Notes: a model not told the origin generated them from the letters alone. Shown: positions 1 through 6,136, counted from the first letter of the stretch. The stretch: 9,319 bases of DNA from Bacillota bacterium (GCA_023398855.1 JAEWRS010000352.1:1-9319), one strand, 5' to 3'. Made by a program: numbers and translations.

Positions 1-452
1 CATTAATACAAAATTTGGGTGTTGAAATACAAAGAGCAAAAAATAAGCACAAAGATCGTTCCATAGTTTACCTATTTATTGCAATAATGAATATTTTTAT
101 TAGTGTTCCTTTAATAAAAGTATATGGTCCCAAAGGCGCATCACTTGGTACTATGATATCTCTTGTGTTAGGTAATGTTCTCTATATGAATTGGTATTAT
201 CATAATAGACTGGAAATTAACGTATGGTATTTTTGGAAGAATATTGCAATGTTTATACCCGGATTGATTGCACCTTTTACAATTGGTACTATTAATCTTG
301 TTTTTATTGATTATGATAGTTTGGTAAAGCTTGGTATTGGAATAGTACTTTACACAGTAGTTTATTGTGGATCAATGTATTTGTTTGGTATGAACACTGA
401 AGAAAAAGAATTGATTCAGGGACCTTTTAATAAGATAAAAAAGAAAAAATAA
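1..452 (+). CDS. wzx: Wzx-type polysaccharide flippase, C-terminal part (5' end outside window)
   Basis: This is the C-terminal part of a multi-pass lipid-linked oligosaccharide flippase (MATE/MOP superfamily, polysaccharide biosynthesis protein type). Such proteins move undecaprenyl-linked repeat units across the cytoplasmic membrane. The reading frame is open to the left edge (first complete codon at base 3), so the apparent TTG start at 15 is not a real start. The visible part carries a segment characteristic of these flippases: a basic stretch EIQRAKNKHKDRS, then a membrane helix, then VYGPKGASLGT and a further helix, followed by MNWYYH. Two more hydrophobic segments follow (roughly WYFWKNIAMFIPGLIAPF and GIGIVLYTVVYCGSMYLF), and the protein ends in a lysine-rich tail. 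About 150 of the usual 450-500 residues are seen. The stop lies 12 bases before the ATG of the FrhB-like gene, so the two are probably co-transcribed. The low GC content matches that gene. Family assignment is strong; the polymer is unknown. Confidence 0.88.
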   Translation, partial: LIQNLGVEIQRAKNKHKDRSIVYLFIAIMNIFISVPLIKVYGPKGASLGTMISLVLGNVLYMNWYYHNRLEINVWYFWKNIAMFIPGLIAPFTIGTINLVFIDYDSLVKLGIGIVLYTVVYCGSMYLFGMNTEEKELIQGPFNKIKKKK

Positions 453-464
453 GTGGGGGATATT

Positions 465-1421
465 ATGAGCATTGCATATGCATGTTATAACAAAAATAAA
501 AATATACGAATGCAAAGCTCTTCCGGGGGATTATATTATGCAGTAGCTGAATTGATTATAAACCAAGGTGGAGTAGTTTATGCTGCTGTTTATGATAAGT
601 TTGAAGTTATTCATAAAAAAATCGACACAATAGAATATATTTCTGAAAGTTGTGGATCTAAATATGCTCAGTCGAAATTGAGTGATTGCTACTCTTTTGT
701 TAAGAATGATCTAATCAATAATCTTCAGGTGCTTTTTATTGGAACTCCATGCCAATGCTATGGTTTGAAAGCATACCTTAATAGAGGATATGATAATTTG
801 TTTATAATTGACTTCGCTTGCCACGGAGTGCCTAGTGCTAAAGTGTTAAAAAGGTATTTAGATGAACAAAAGCATCTTCAACCATTAGAAAACATAAACA
901 TGCGTGATAAATCCAGCGGATGGTCGAACTACAAGTATTCGTGGAGATTTGAAAACACTAATGAAGAAAAGACAATTTCACAATCCAATATATCCTTTAT
1001 GAAAGGATTTACTAGCGATTTGTATCTCAGACCATCGTGTTATGAATGTTCTTTTAAGGGAATAGATAGAAAAACAGATGTAACTTTGGGAGACTATTGG
1101 GGAGTGTGGGATATCCAACCAGACATGGATGACAACAAGGGCACCTCATTAGTCATAATTCATTCGAGTAAAGGCCAAAGACTGTTTGAAAAAATATCTG
1201 GTCAATTCGAATATAAAGTAGCTGATATTGATAAAGCAATAAGTTATAATCCGTCCATTATAAAAACTGTTGTTAAAACTCCTAAAAGAGCGGAGTTCTT
1301 TAAGCGATTTTACTTAGGAGAACAAATTGATAGCATAGTTACTGATCTTTTAAAATTGAGTTTACAAGATAAGGTAAAAAGTAAATTTAAAAGTGGTATA
1401 AGTAAATTGCTCGGGAGGTAA
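465..1421 (+). CDS. FrhB/FdhB-like coenzyme F420 hydrogenase beta-subunit family protein lacking its ferredoxin domain
   Basis: This 318-residue protein belongs to the FrhB_FdhB N/C family common in polysaccharide clusters, often beside wzx and polysaccharide pyruvyl transferase genes. Its members are thought to be flavin- and Fe-S-dependent oxidoreductases, but their substrate in EPS loci is not established. Visible motifs are SSSGG (residues 18-22), GSKYAQS (64-70), GTPCQ (93-97), CHGVPS (119-124), a cysteine pair RPSCYECSFK (189-198) and LGDYWG (208-213). Relatives usually begin with a two-cluster ferredoxin domain of about 60 residues; this protein starts at the boundary after it. I chose ATG 465 because a G-rich Shine-Dalgarno (GGGGGA, about 455-460) precedes it; an in-frame GTG directly after the wzx stop has no ribosome binding site. 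A matching stand-alone ferredoxin lies at 4070-4264. It probably forms an operon with the flippase. Family is confident, role in glycan modification is inferred. Confidence 0.88.
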   Translation: MSIAYACYNKNKNIRMQSSSGGLYYAVAELIINQGGVVYAAVYDKFEVIHKKIDTIEYISESCGSKYAQSKLSDCYSFVKNDLINNLQVLFIGTPCQCYGLKAYLNRGYDNLFIIDFACHGVPSAKVLKRYLDEQKHLQPLENINMRDKSSGWSNYKYSWRFENTNEEKTISQSNISFMKGFTSDLYLRPSCYECSFKGIDRKTDVTLGDYWGVWDIQPDMDDNKGTSLVIIHSSKGQRLFEKISGQFEYKVADIDKAISYNPSIIKTVVKTPKRAEFFKRFYLGEQIDSIVTDLLKLSLQDKVKSKFKSGISKLLGR

Positions 1422-1473
1422 AATCTTAGGAAGAACAGGTAACGATTATGCAGATTTTAAGAAGGGGTTGTTT

Positions 1474-1782
1474 ATGGCAGAAAAAGATCACAATATTTAC
1501 AGATGATCCATGATATCTGCATTTTAGCAGTTATCATGATTCATTACTTGACGGGACAAAGTTATGATATTGTAAGTTTTAGCAGCTGGATTGGAATACA
1601 TCAGATAATAAATTTCCCAGTAGCACTATTTATTTTTATGGCTGGGTATTTTATTAATCCAGGGAAAATGGATGATGTTCCAAAAAAAAGGGGGGTACAT
1701 GCTGCTGCCTTATCTAATTTGGAGTGTTATCTATTCAACCAAGAACATTATTTTCAATAATATAACCGGCAATACCATTTAG
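1474..1782 (+). pseudogene. acyltransferase-3 family membrane protein, copy 1: frameshifted and truncated
   Basis: This is a remnant of an acyltransferase-3 family integral membrane protein, a family that includes O-acetyltransferases of cell-surface sugars. A good ribosome binding site (GAAGGGG, 1461-1467) precedes ATG 1474, which reads MAEKDHNIYR and then meets TGA. The homologous frame resumes around 1503 with DICILAVIMIHY, including the family's first-helix histidine, and continues through INFPVALFIFMAGYF. At the A8G6 run (1682-1695) the frame breaks again: the conserved LLPYLIWSVIY is read in another frame from 1702 and runs to a TAG at 1780. The remaining ~240 residues of a normal ~350-residue protein are absent. 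It aligns well with the second copy at 3001-4056 (for example ILAVIMIH, TGQ, INFPVA, FIFMA, LLPY), so the two are paralogues. With two frameshifts and a 3' truncation it cannot encode a working enzyme. Confidence 0.85.
1682..1695 (+). repeat. A8G6 homopolymer tract at a frameshift in acyltransferase copy 1
   Basis: Eight A (1682-1689) are followed by six G (1690-1695). Upstream of the tract the acyltransferase frame is 0; the conserved LLPY motif downstream is in frame +1. Losing one G or gaining two would join the frames, and gaining two gives RGGYMLLPY, matching RGGELLLPY in copy 2. Such tracts are prone to slipped-strand mispairing. Confidence 0.8.
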
Positions 1783-1957
1783 ATAATTGTTTGATTTCTG
1801 TTCGATAATACAAAGATTAATTGATGTCATGGCAAGAAGAACGAATAACTTATTAAAGAAGTGTAAAGTAATTTCACCGACGTAAAAAGAAAAAAGTAGG
1901 CAACACAAATAGACATATTACAAATCTGTCTCAAAAGGTTTATAATTACGGTATTAG
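1783..1957. other. non-coding remnant between acyltransferase fragment and transposase fragment
   Basis: This AT-rich stretch of 175 bases holds no gene that I can support; the longest start-to-stop reading noticed is an 18-codon frame from ATG 1829. It should contain the outer end of the IS element whose transposase scrap stops at 1958, but with the other IS end missing no inverted repeat can be matched. The boundary of the IS is therefore unknown. Confidence 0.5.
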
Positions 1958-2293
1958 TTAGGCTACGCGATAATGAGAACTGACTGCGCCGATACCCCGA
2001 AGTTTACGTGGGAAGGCACAATCTTCGTCTTTATCTACACTTAGGAATCGTTGTATCCAGCCAATGACATCGGGTGGATGTGCATCAGCAATGGATTTAG
2101 AAAACTTGTGGCAGATTTTAGAAGCCATAGAGTAGATAAGCTTATAGTTGTGTTTGTTCTCCTTTTGAGTATTTTTTGAGTTAGAAGCTTGGGAGGCAAT
2201 TATCTCAGAGAAGTTATACACGATAAGTTTTGCGAAGATTTCTTGCTTTATGTACTCCGCCTGAGTATTCCAGTTAAATGGCTCCACACACAT
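1958..2293 (-). pseudogene. IS4-type transposase, C-terminal fragment
   Basis: On the minus strand about 110 residues resemble the C-terminus of IS4-family (DDE, Transposase_11-like) transposases. The recognisable pattern is AEYIKQEIFAKLIVYNFSE, then a spacer, then NYKLIYSMASKICHKF, a PPDV segment, an RKLRGIGAVSS stretch and the terminal YRVA. In complete relatives this part follows the catalytic glutamate. The DDE catalytic region and the whole N-terminus are missing: the homology ends at the right near 2290, where glmM-like coding sequence on the + strand begins at once. The apparent ATG at 2293 is therefore a chance codon, not the true start. The fragment cannot transpose by itself. It shows that an insertion followed by deletion or recombination shaped this region. 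Family assignment rests on remembered sequence pattern, not a search. Confidence 0.72.
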
Positions 2294-2981
2294 CGGGAGC
2301 TTGCAGAAGCTCGTGGTAGAAAAAGGTCTGGTTGTCGGTTTTGCCTACGACAGAGATGCTGACCGTTGCCTGTGTATTGACGAGAAGGGCAATGTAATAA
2401 CCGGCGATCACATTCTCTATATTTATGGCCGCTACATGAAGGAACGTGGCAAACTGCTACAAAACACTGTTGTCACGAAGGTTATGGTTATGCCGAACTT
2501 CGGCCTTTACAAAGCTTTTGATGTGTTGGGCATCGGCTATGCGAAAACAGCTGTAGGTGACAAATAAGTCTACGAGTATATGGTCAATAACGGATGCCGT
2601 ATCGGCGGAGAGCAGAGCGGCCATATCATCTTCAGCATATATGCATCGACTGGTGATGGTATTCTCACGAGCCTTAAGATGATGCAGATCATCATGGACA
2701 AGAAGAAATTATCGGAGTTAGCGGTATCGCTGAAAATCTATCCGCAAGTGTTGGAGAATATCCGGGTGACTGATAAGAAAGCCGCACAGGATGATCCTGA
2801 TGTGCAGGCGGTAGTGAAAGAAGTGGAAAGGGTTTTGGGCGAAACAGGGCGCATACTAGTTCGGGTGAGCGGAACGGAGCCGGTGGTCAGAGTTATGGTT
2901 GAGGTTGGGCTCGAGGAGACCTGCCGGGAGCATGTTGCAAAGGTTGTTGATGTGATTAAAGAGAAGAGTTTTTCTACTTAA
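2294..2981 (+). pseudogene. glmM: phosphoglucosamine mutase GlmM, 5'-truncated and nonsense-mutated
   Basis: GlmM interconverts glucosamine-6-phosphate and glucosamine-1-phosphate for UDP-GlcNAc synthesis in the cytosol. Only the C-terminal half (about 228 codons of a usual ~450) is present, so the catalytic phosphoserine region is lost. Recognisable parts are the metal loop, GDHILYIYGRYMKERG, KTAVGDK, NNGCRIGGEQSGH, STGDGILTSLKMMQ and the phosphate-binding loop SGTEPVVRVM. Decay is obvious. TAA at 2565-2567 replaces the Tyr expected in DKYVYEY. The metal loop reads DRDADR where the family has DGDADR (codon AGA 2352-2354, one change from GGA). The phosphate loop reads RVSGTEP where the family has RESGTEP (GTG 2865-2867, one change from GAG). 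There also seem to be two extra residues in KVMVMPNFGL. Its left edge abuts the transposase fragment, so it is a recombination scrap. A functional glmM, normally needed for cell-wall synthesis, is expected elsewhere. Confidence 0.9.
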
Positions 2982-3000
2982 GGAAAGGTTGTTGAAAACT

Positions 3001-4056
3001 ATGAGGAATCAGGTTAATATACCGAAATCTCAATACTGGCAGGTCGTTCGCGGAATCTGAATCCTTGCAGTCATTATGATTCACTGTCCAACAGGTCAAG
3101 AATTTTCTGTGACGGATACCTACGCATGGCTTCTTCTACGGCAGATGATCAACTTCCCTGTTGCGATCTTTATCTTCATGGCTAGCTATTTCGTTAATAG
3201 CAGGATAATTAGGACAAATGCATGCATGTATGTTCTGCATCGGGGGGGGGAGCTGTTACTGCCGTATTTCGTGTGGAGCAGTCTTTACCTGATTAAAGAT
3301 TTTGTATTGTGTGGAAATGTAAGTGTTCGCCATATCATATATGCTTTCTGTGCCGGAAAAGCAGTCGGTCCATTTTATTATATCGTTGTTCTTGTACAGC
3401 TTACGCTGCTTACTCCGTGGCTGGTGAAAATTAAGAAGAGGAAATGGATGTTCGCAGTGACTCCGCTGTACCTGATTTGCTTATATATTTTCAATTTATA
3501 TGTGGGGCAGATGCCAAGGCTTTATGAGACGTTATTTCCGGCGTGGTTCCTGTTCTACCTTATGGGCCTGGATTGCCGTGAGGGAAAGCTGGTTGGAGCT
3601 ATTACGAGGGTGAGAAACTGGTGGATTGTGGTTGCGCTAGGGGTGTCTGTGGTAGAGGCTGTAGTTCTCTTGCAGGTCGGCTGTGCTATAGGATTTGCAT
3701 CAAGCCAGATCAGGTTTGGAAGTTTTCTGTATACTAGTGTTATTGCTCTAGTACTCATGAAAAATAAGGAAGGAAAGAATACGACGGGTCAAATTGACCA
3801 GAACGACTTGCATGGCGTTAATAGGCTGCTAGCTTCGATTGGAGATTGTTCATACGGAATCTTCTATGCGCACATGTTGGTATTGATGGTTGCCCAGAAA
3901 GTTGTATCCTTGACTTGGCTTTCGCAGATATGGATTACTTATTTCTTGGCCTGCTTTGTCATGACTGCAATTGGCAGTTATTTGATTGTGTGGGGTACAA
4001 GAAAAGTAGCAGAGAAACTAGGATGCCAGAGTGTGTTAAAAGTGATTGGGTTTTAA
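3001..4056 (+). pseudogene. acyltransferase-3 family membrane protein, copy 2: interrupted by an in-frame TGA
   Basis: This would be a 351-residue acyltransferase-3 family membrane protein, likely an O-acyl transferase acting on cell-surface glycan. ATG 3001 follows an AGGAAAGG ribosome binding site (2982-2989). After 19 codons ending VVRGI comes TGA (3058-3060), then ILAVIMIH in the same frame. Copy 1 has a cysteine here (TGC), so one base change explains the stop. Re-initiation at ATG 3076 is possible; it would keep the histidine but lose the preceding arginine and half of the first membrane helix. The rest is open and well preserved: FIFMASYF, LLPYFVWSSLY, many hydrophobic helices, and GDCSYGIFYAHM near the C-terminus. 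A run of nine G (3242-3250) sits just before LLPY and keeps the frame. The stop codon overlaps the ribosome binding site of the downstream ferredoxin. I call it a pseudogene; readthrough or a short active form cannot be excluded. Confidence 0.8.
3242..3250 (+). repeat. G9 homopolymer tract in acyltransferase copy 2
   Basis: Nine consecutive G fall in the codons for RGGE immediately before LLLPYFVW. The tract is in frame as given, so a gain or loss of one or two G would truncate the product. Its place in the gene is the same as that of the A8G6 tract in copy 1. Confidence 0.85.
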
Positions 4057-4069
4057 AGGAGCTGAGAGA

Positions 4070-4264
4070 ATGTGGGAAAAACCTATACTATACAATAGGA
4101 AAGAAGAATGCTGCGGCTGTACGGCGTGTTATGCTATCTGCCCTAAATATGCCATCTCTATGGTCGAGGACGAGGAAGGCTTTGAGTATCCACAGGTGGA
4201 TGAAGAAAAATGCGTCAGATGCTATTTGTGTTTGAAAGTCTGTCCGTTTAAGGAGAAAAGCTGA
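4070..4264 (+). CDS. small 2[4Fe-4S] ferredoxin-like protein, probably a detached N-terminal domain
   Basis: A 64-residue protein with two complete iron-sulfur motifs: C14-x2-C17-x2-C20-x3-C24-P and C48-x2-C51-x2-C54-x3-C58-P. All eight ligands are present, so it could carry two [4Fe-4S] clusters. ATG 4070 has an excellent ribosome binding site (AAAGGAG, 4055-4061, spacing 8) that overlaps the end of the acyltransferase copy. The segment between the motifs (EDEEGFEYPQVDEEKC) is typical of the ferredoxin domain that normally begins FrhB-like proteins of polysaccharide clusters, rather than of free clostridial ferredoxins. Here the frame stops right after the second motif and no FrhB sequence follows; a VanZ gene starts 7 bases later. 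It may be a remnant of a second FrhB-type gene, a free electron carrier, or the missing partner of the FrhB protein at 465-1421. The protein is probably translated; its function is open. Confidence 0.75.
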   Translation: MWEKPILYNRKEECCGCTACYAICPKYAISMVEDEEGFEYPQVDEEKCVRCYLCLKVCPFKEKS

Positions 4265-4271
4265 GGCCTGT

Positions 4272-4808
4272 ATGTGCTTATTCTATAAAATAATAGCGAA
4301 AGACATATTAGAACCACTAACATACTTACCAAAAGGTCTAATATACAGTGCAATACTAATAGCCACACTAATATTAATAAATCACTTATTCTTCCAATTC
4401 ACAAAACGCCAGTTCATATCTCCAACCAAGATAATATACCTGGCCCTATTTACCGTATACATATATACCCTATTACAACAAACCTACTTCTCCCGTCCCC
4501 CAGGTTCCAGGAGCACAGTCAGCTTAATTTTAGGAGAAACATGGCAAGGCAGCGTTCAGAGTAAGGCTTATGTAGTCGAAAATATATTAATGATGATCCC
4601 CTTTGGAATTCTGCTTCCAAAGGTTATTAACACTGCAGAAAACGCCTTGTGTTGTATTCCATTAGGTTTTCTCTTCTCAGTATGCCTGGAATATGCGCAA
4701 TATCTTTCCCAGCGAGGTCACATGCAGGTTGACGATGTAGTAATGAATGTAATAGGAACATTAATAGGATATCTTCTTTTTATATTTTTTAAAATAGTAT
4801 GCATATGA
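4272..4808 (+). CDS. VanZ-family membrane protein
   Basis: A 178-residue integral membrane protein of the VanZ family. VanZ itself gives low-level teicoplanin resistance by an unknown mechanism, and relatives are common near surface-glycan genes in Firmicutes. Five hydrophobic segments are visible at about residues 21-41, 53-70, 100-117, 126-143 and 157-176. Family residues are E103-N104 and PFG (110-112) in the third segment, S136, E140 and Q143 around the fourth, DD (154-155), N159, and the glycines at 162 and 166. ATG 4272 is 7 bases after the ferredoxin stop, with TGAGG (4262-4266) as a modest ribosome binding site. The length is normal for the family and the gene appears intact. The first ~75 codons are rich in ATA, CTA and C-ending codons with very little G, unlike the second half and the neighbours, which suggests a mosaic origin. 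No specific antibiotic phenotype can be inferred. Confidence 0.87.
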   Translation: MCLFYKIIAKDILEPLTYLPKGLIYSAILIATLILINHLFFQFTKRQFISPTKIIYLALFTVYIYTLLQQTYFSRPPGSRSTVSLILGETWQGSVQSKAYVVENILMMIPFGILLPKVINTAENALCCIPLGFLFSVCLEYAQYLSQRGHMQVDDVVMNVIGTLIGYLLFIFFKIVCI

Positions 4809-4936
4809 TATGTATATTTAAAAAAACAAGGTTAGTGTATACCATAAAAATGGTTACAAAACAGCAAATAGTAAAAAGAAATACAAAAAAATAGAAAGAA
4901 AAATTGGCCTTTTTTAGTATTGTACCTTAAAAACCG

Positions 4937-4974
4937 TCTCTGATTTTATACTTTTATATAAAAATAGAGATTTT
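4937..4974. terminator. imperfect AT-rich hairpin with short T tail, possible terminator after the VanZ gene
   Basis: Arms TCTCTGATTTTATA (4937-4950) and TATAAAAATAGAGA (4957-4970) pair with one G-U wobble and one mismatch around a 6-base loop, followed by TTTT. The stem is AT-rich, so it would be weak, and it lies 128 bases beyond the VanZ stop. It could instead be an operator-like inverted repeat. Confidence 0.4.
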
Positions 4975-5082
4975 ATCATATAAATATACACGAAAACACT
5001 AAGAGAAAAAGTGAGAAATATGGTAATAATGATAAAAAATGCTTATAATATGCAGGAAATAGCTGCTAAAAAAGTATAATCC

Positions 5083-5111
5083 TTGCATTTTTACAAAAAA
5101 AGGGTTAAAAT
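5083..5111 (+). promoter_or_regulatory. candidate sigma-A-type promoter of the choline-binding-protein operon
   Basis: A TTGCAT box (5083-5088) is separated by exactly 17 bases from TAAAAT (5106-5111). The -10 box matches the consensus at five of six positions and the -35 box at three. Transcription would start near 5118, giving a leader of about 50 bases. The surrounding AT richness means other -10-like boxes cannot be excluded. Confidence 0.5.
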
Positions 5112-5119
5112 ATAAACAT

Positions 5120-5142
5120 CAATTTACTTTGTAACAAAATTG
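5120..5142 (+). promoter_or_regulatory. small hairpin in the 5' leader of the choline-binding-protein mRNA
   Basis: CAATTT (5120-5125) pairs with AAATTG (5137-5142), leaving an 11-base loop in which a few further pairs are possible. It would lie at the very 5' end of the predicted transcript, 15 bases before the ribosome binding site. It may stabilise the mRNA or serve as a small regulatory element. The pairing is short and could be chance. Confidence 0.3.
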
Positions 5143-5170
5143 AAGGTAGGATAGTGAAAGGAGAAACATT

Positions 5171-6067
5171 ATGAAGATGAAAAAGCTAATAGTAGCAGCG
5201 TTAGCGGCAGCAATCACTGTTGGCAGTGCATTGCCAGCGTCTGCAGCATGGGTTCAATCCGGTTCCGATTGGAAATACCAAAACGAGGATGGAAGCTGGC
5301 AGGCGAACAAGTGGTTCCAGGAAGGCGGCAAGTGGTATCATTTTGATGCCAACAGCACTGCACAGAAGGGTTGGTTTAAGGATACCGATGGCAAGTGGTA
5401 TTTCTTTGCATACAATGGAATTATGCAGACTGGTCTGCTTAAAATTGATGACAAAGTTTATTACATGAATGCGGATGGCTCTCTGTTCTCAGGTTCCATG
5501 AAGATTGGTAAAGTGGATTATAACTTTACTGAGAATGGAACAACAAACGGTAAACCAACCGTAGGTGCTTCCCAGACTTTTGGAAGTAACGGAAACCAGA
5601 CTGATGTAGTTCTTGGCGGCGGCGGTTATTCAAGCTCAAGCAGAAGCGGCGGTTCAGGAGGAGACAGTACAAAGGACACAGCAGAAGTTACTGCGGCTAA
5701 AAAGACTGTTGAAGAAGCGTTTGCAGGCGTTGTTACAGACGAAGAGGTTGTTAAGGATATTAAGGTAGTTGGAACTACGATTAATTTCACTTATGCAAAT
5801 TCCGAAAGTAAAGATGCAATTGTATCTGATACTGGATTTATTGATGATGTTCAGACTGCATTAACAAAAATCCTGGACGATAGTGCAGTTATTGGAGTGA
5901 AAATCGGTAAGCAAATGCTTTCGAAAGCTAATGCTGAGGACTTTGAGGTGTTAGCAGCAGGTTATAATGCTAAGACAGTCAGCGAAATAATCAGTATCTT
6001 AAATGATAAGCATATAACAGTAGTTACAGATAATGGAGCAATAAATTACTCTGTTGTAGGCAAGTAA
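5171..6067 (+). CDS. secreted protein with choline/cell-wall-binding repeats and an unrecognised C-terminal domain
   Basis: A 298-residue exported protein. A classic signal peptide (KMKK, hydrophobic stretch, ASA-A) predicts cleavage near residues 25-26. Residues 27-127 hold four to five CW_binding-type repeats of about 20 residues, with the pattern GWxxxxGKWYxF-D/N-G. These modules bind choline or related wall polymers in Gram-positive bacteria. Residues 149-166 form a Gly/Ser linker. The last ~130 residues (KDTAEVTAAKK to the C-terminal YSVVGK) are a mixed alpha/beta-looking domain that I do not recognise; no catalytic motif is evident. ATG 5171 has a strong ribosome binding site (AAAGGAG, 5157-5163, spacing 7) and a candidate promoter upstream. 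It is the first gene of the right-hand EPS unit and is followed by a terminator, so it may be made in larger amounts than the genes after it. It probably acts on the cell surface as a polymer anchor or scaffold; that role is inferred. Confidence 0.87.
   Translation: MKMKKLIVAALAAAITVGSALPASAAWVQSGSDWKYQNEDGSWQANKWFQEGGKWYHFDANSTAQKGWFKDTDGKWYFFAYNGIMQTGLLKIDDKVYYMNADGSLFSGSMKIGKVDYNFTENGTTNGKPTVGASQTFGSNGNQTDVVLGGGGYSSSSRSGGSGGDSTKDTAEVTAAKKTVEEAFAGVVTDEEVVKDIKVVGTTINFTYANSESKDAIVSDTGFIDDVQTALTKILDDSAVIGVKIGKQMLSKANAEDFEVLAAGYNAKTVSEIISILNDKHITVVTDNGAINYSVVGK
5249..5551 (+). repeat. tandem choline/cell-wall-binding repeat region
   Basis: Four to five degenerate units of about 20 codons encode the aromatic-rich modules. 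The conservation is visible in DNA: GGCAAGTGGTAT occurs at 5327-5338 and again at 5390-5401, exactly 63 bases (21 codons) apart. Later units drift (KIDDKVYYMNADGS, KIGKVDYNFTENG) and lose the tryptophans, so not all may bind ligand. Confidence 0.8.
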
Positions 6068-6088
6068 ATTTACATAAAGGTATCTAGA

Positions 6089-6120
6089 TAGGGTGGCTCT
6101 CACAGGAACCGCCCTATTTT
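6089..6120 (+). terminator. intrinsic terminator or attenuator between the choline-binding-protein gene and the cps genes
   Basis: TAGGGTGGCTC (6089-6099) pairs with GAACCGCCCTA (6106-6116) over a 6-base loop, with one G-U pair and one mismatch, followed by TTTT (6117-6120). The GC-rich stem plus T run fits an intrinsic terminator; the tail is short, so read-through is likely. It ends 16 bases before the next start codon. A perfect palindrome, TATCTAGATA (6081-6090), lies directly in front of it. Confidence 0.75.
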
Positions 6121-6136
6121 AAATATGGGGAGCGGC

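Larger units (their letters stand above)
4809..5170. other. AT-rich intergenic regulatory region
   Basis: These 362 bases contain no convincing gene. They separate the VanZ gene from the choline-binding-protein operon and hold an imperfect inverted repeat (4937-4970), several TATAAT-like hexamers (5044-5049 and 5075-5080 match perfectly but lack good -35 partners), a better spaced promoter candidate (5083-5111), a short leader hairpin (5120-5142) and the ribosome binding site AAAGGAG (5157-5163). No known riboswitch class is recognisable by eye. Confidence 0.7.

Noticed and set aside
453..464. GTG at 453 as the start of the FrhB-like gene
   Set aside because: It follows the upstream stop directly without a ribosome binding site, while ATG 465 has a G-rich site at proper distance.
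3058..3060. TGA as a selenocysteine codon, since the paralogue has cysteine there
   Set aside because: Acyltransferase-3 proteins are not known selenoproteins, I see no clear SECIS-like stem just after the codon, and neighbouring genes show the same kind of nonsense decay.
3846..4235. 129-residue open frame overlapping acyltransferase copy 2 and the ferredoxin gene
   Set aside because: It is out of frame with two better supported coding regions and shows no recognisable domain.
5044..5080. Perfect TATAAT hexamers at 5044 and 5075 as main promoter
   Set aside because: No acceptable -35 box lies 16-18 bases upstream of either; the region is so AT-rich that such hexamers arise by chance.
5249..5551. 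CRISPR-like or satellite repeat
   Set aside because: The repetition follows 20-21 codon protein modules with degenerate DNA and is explained by cell-wall-binding repeats.
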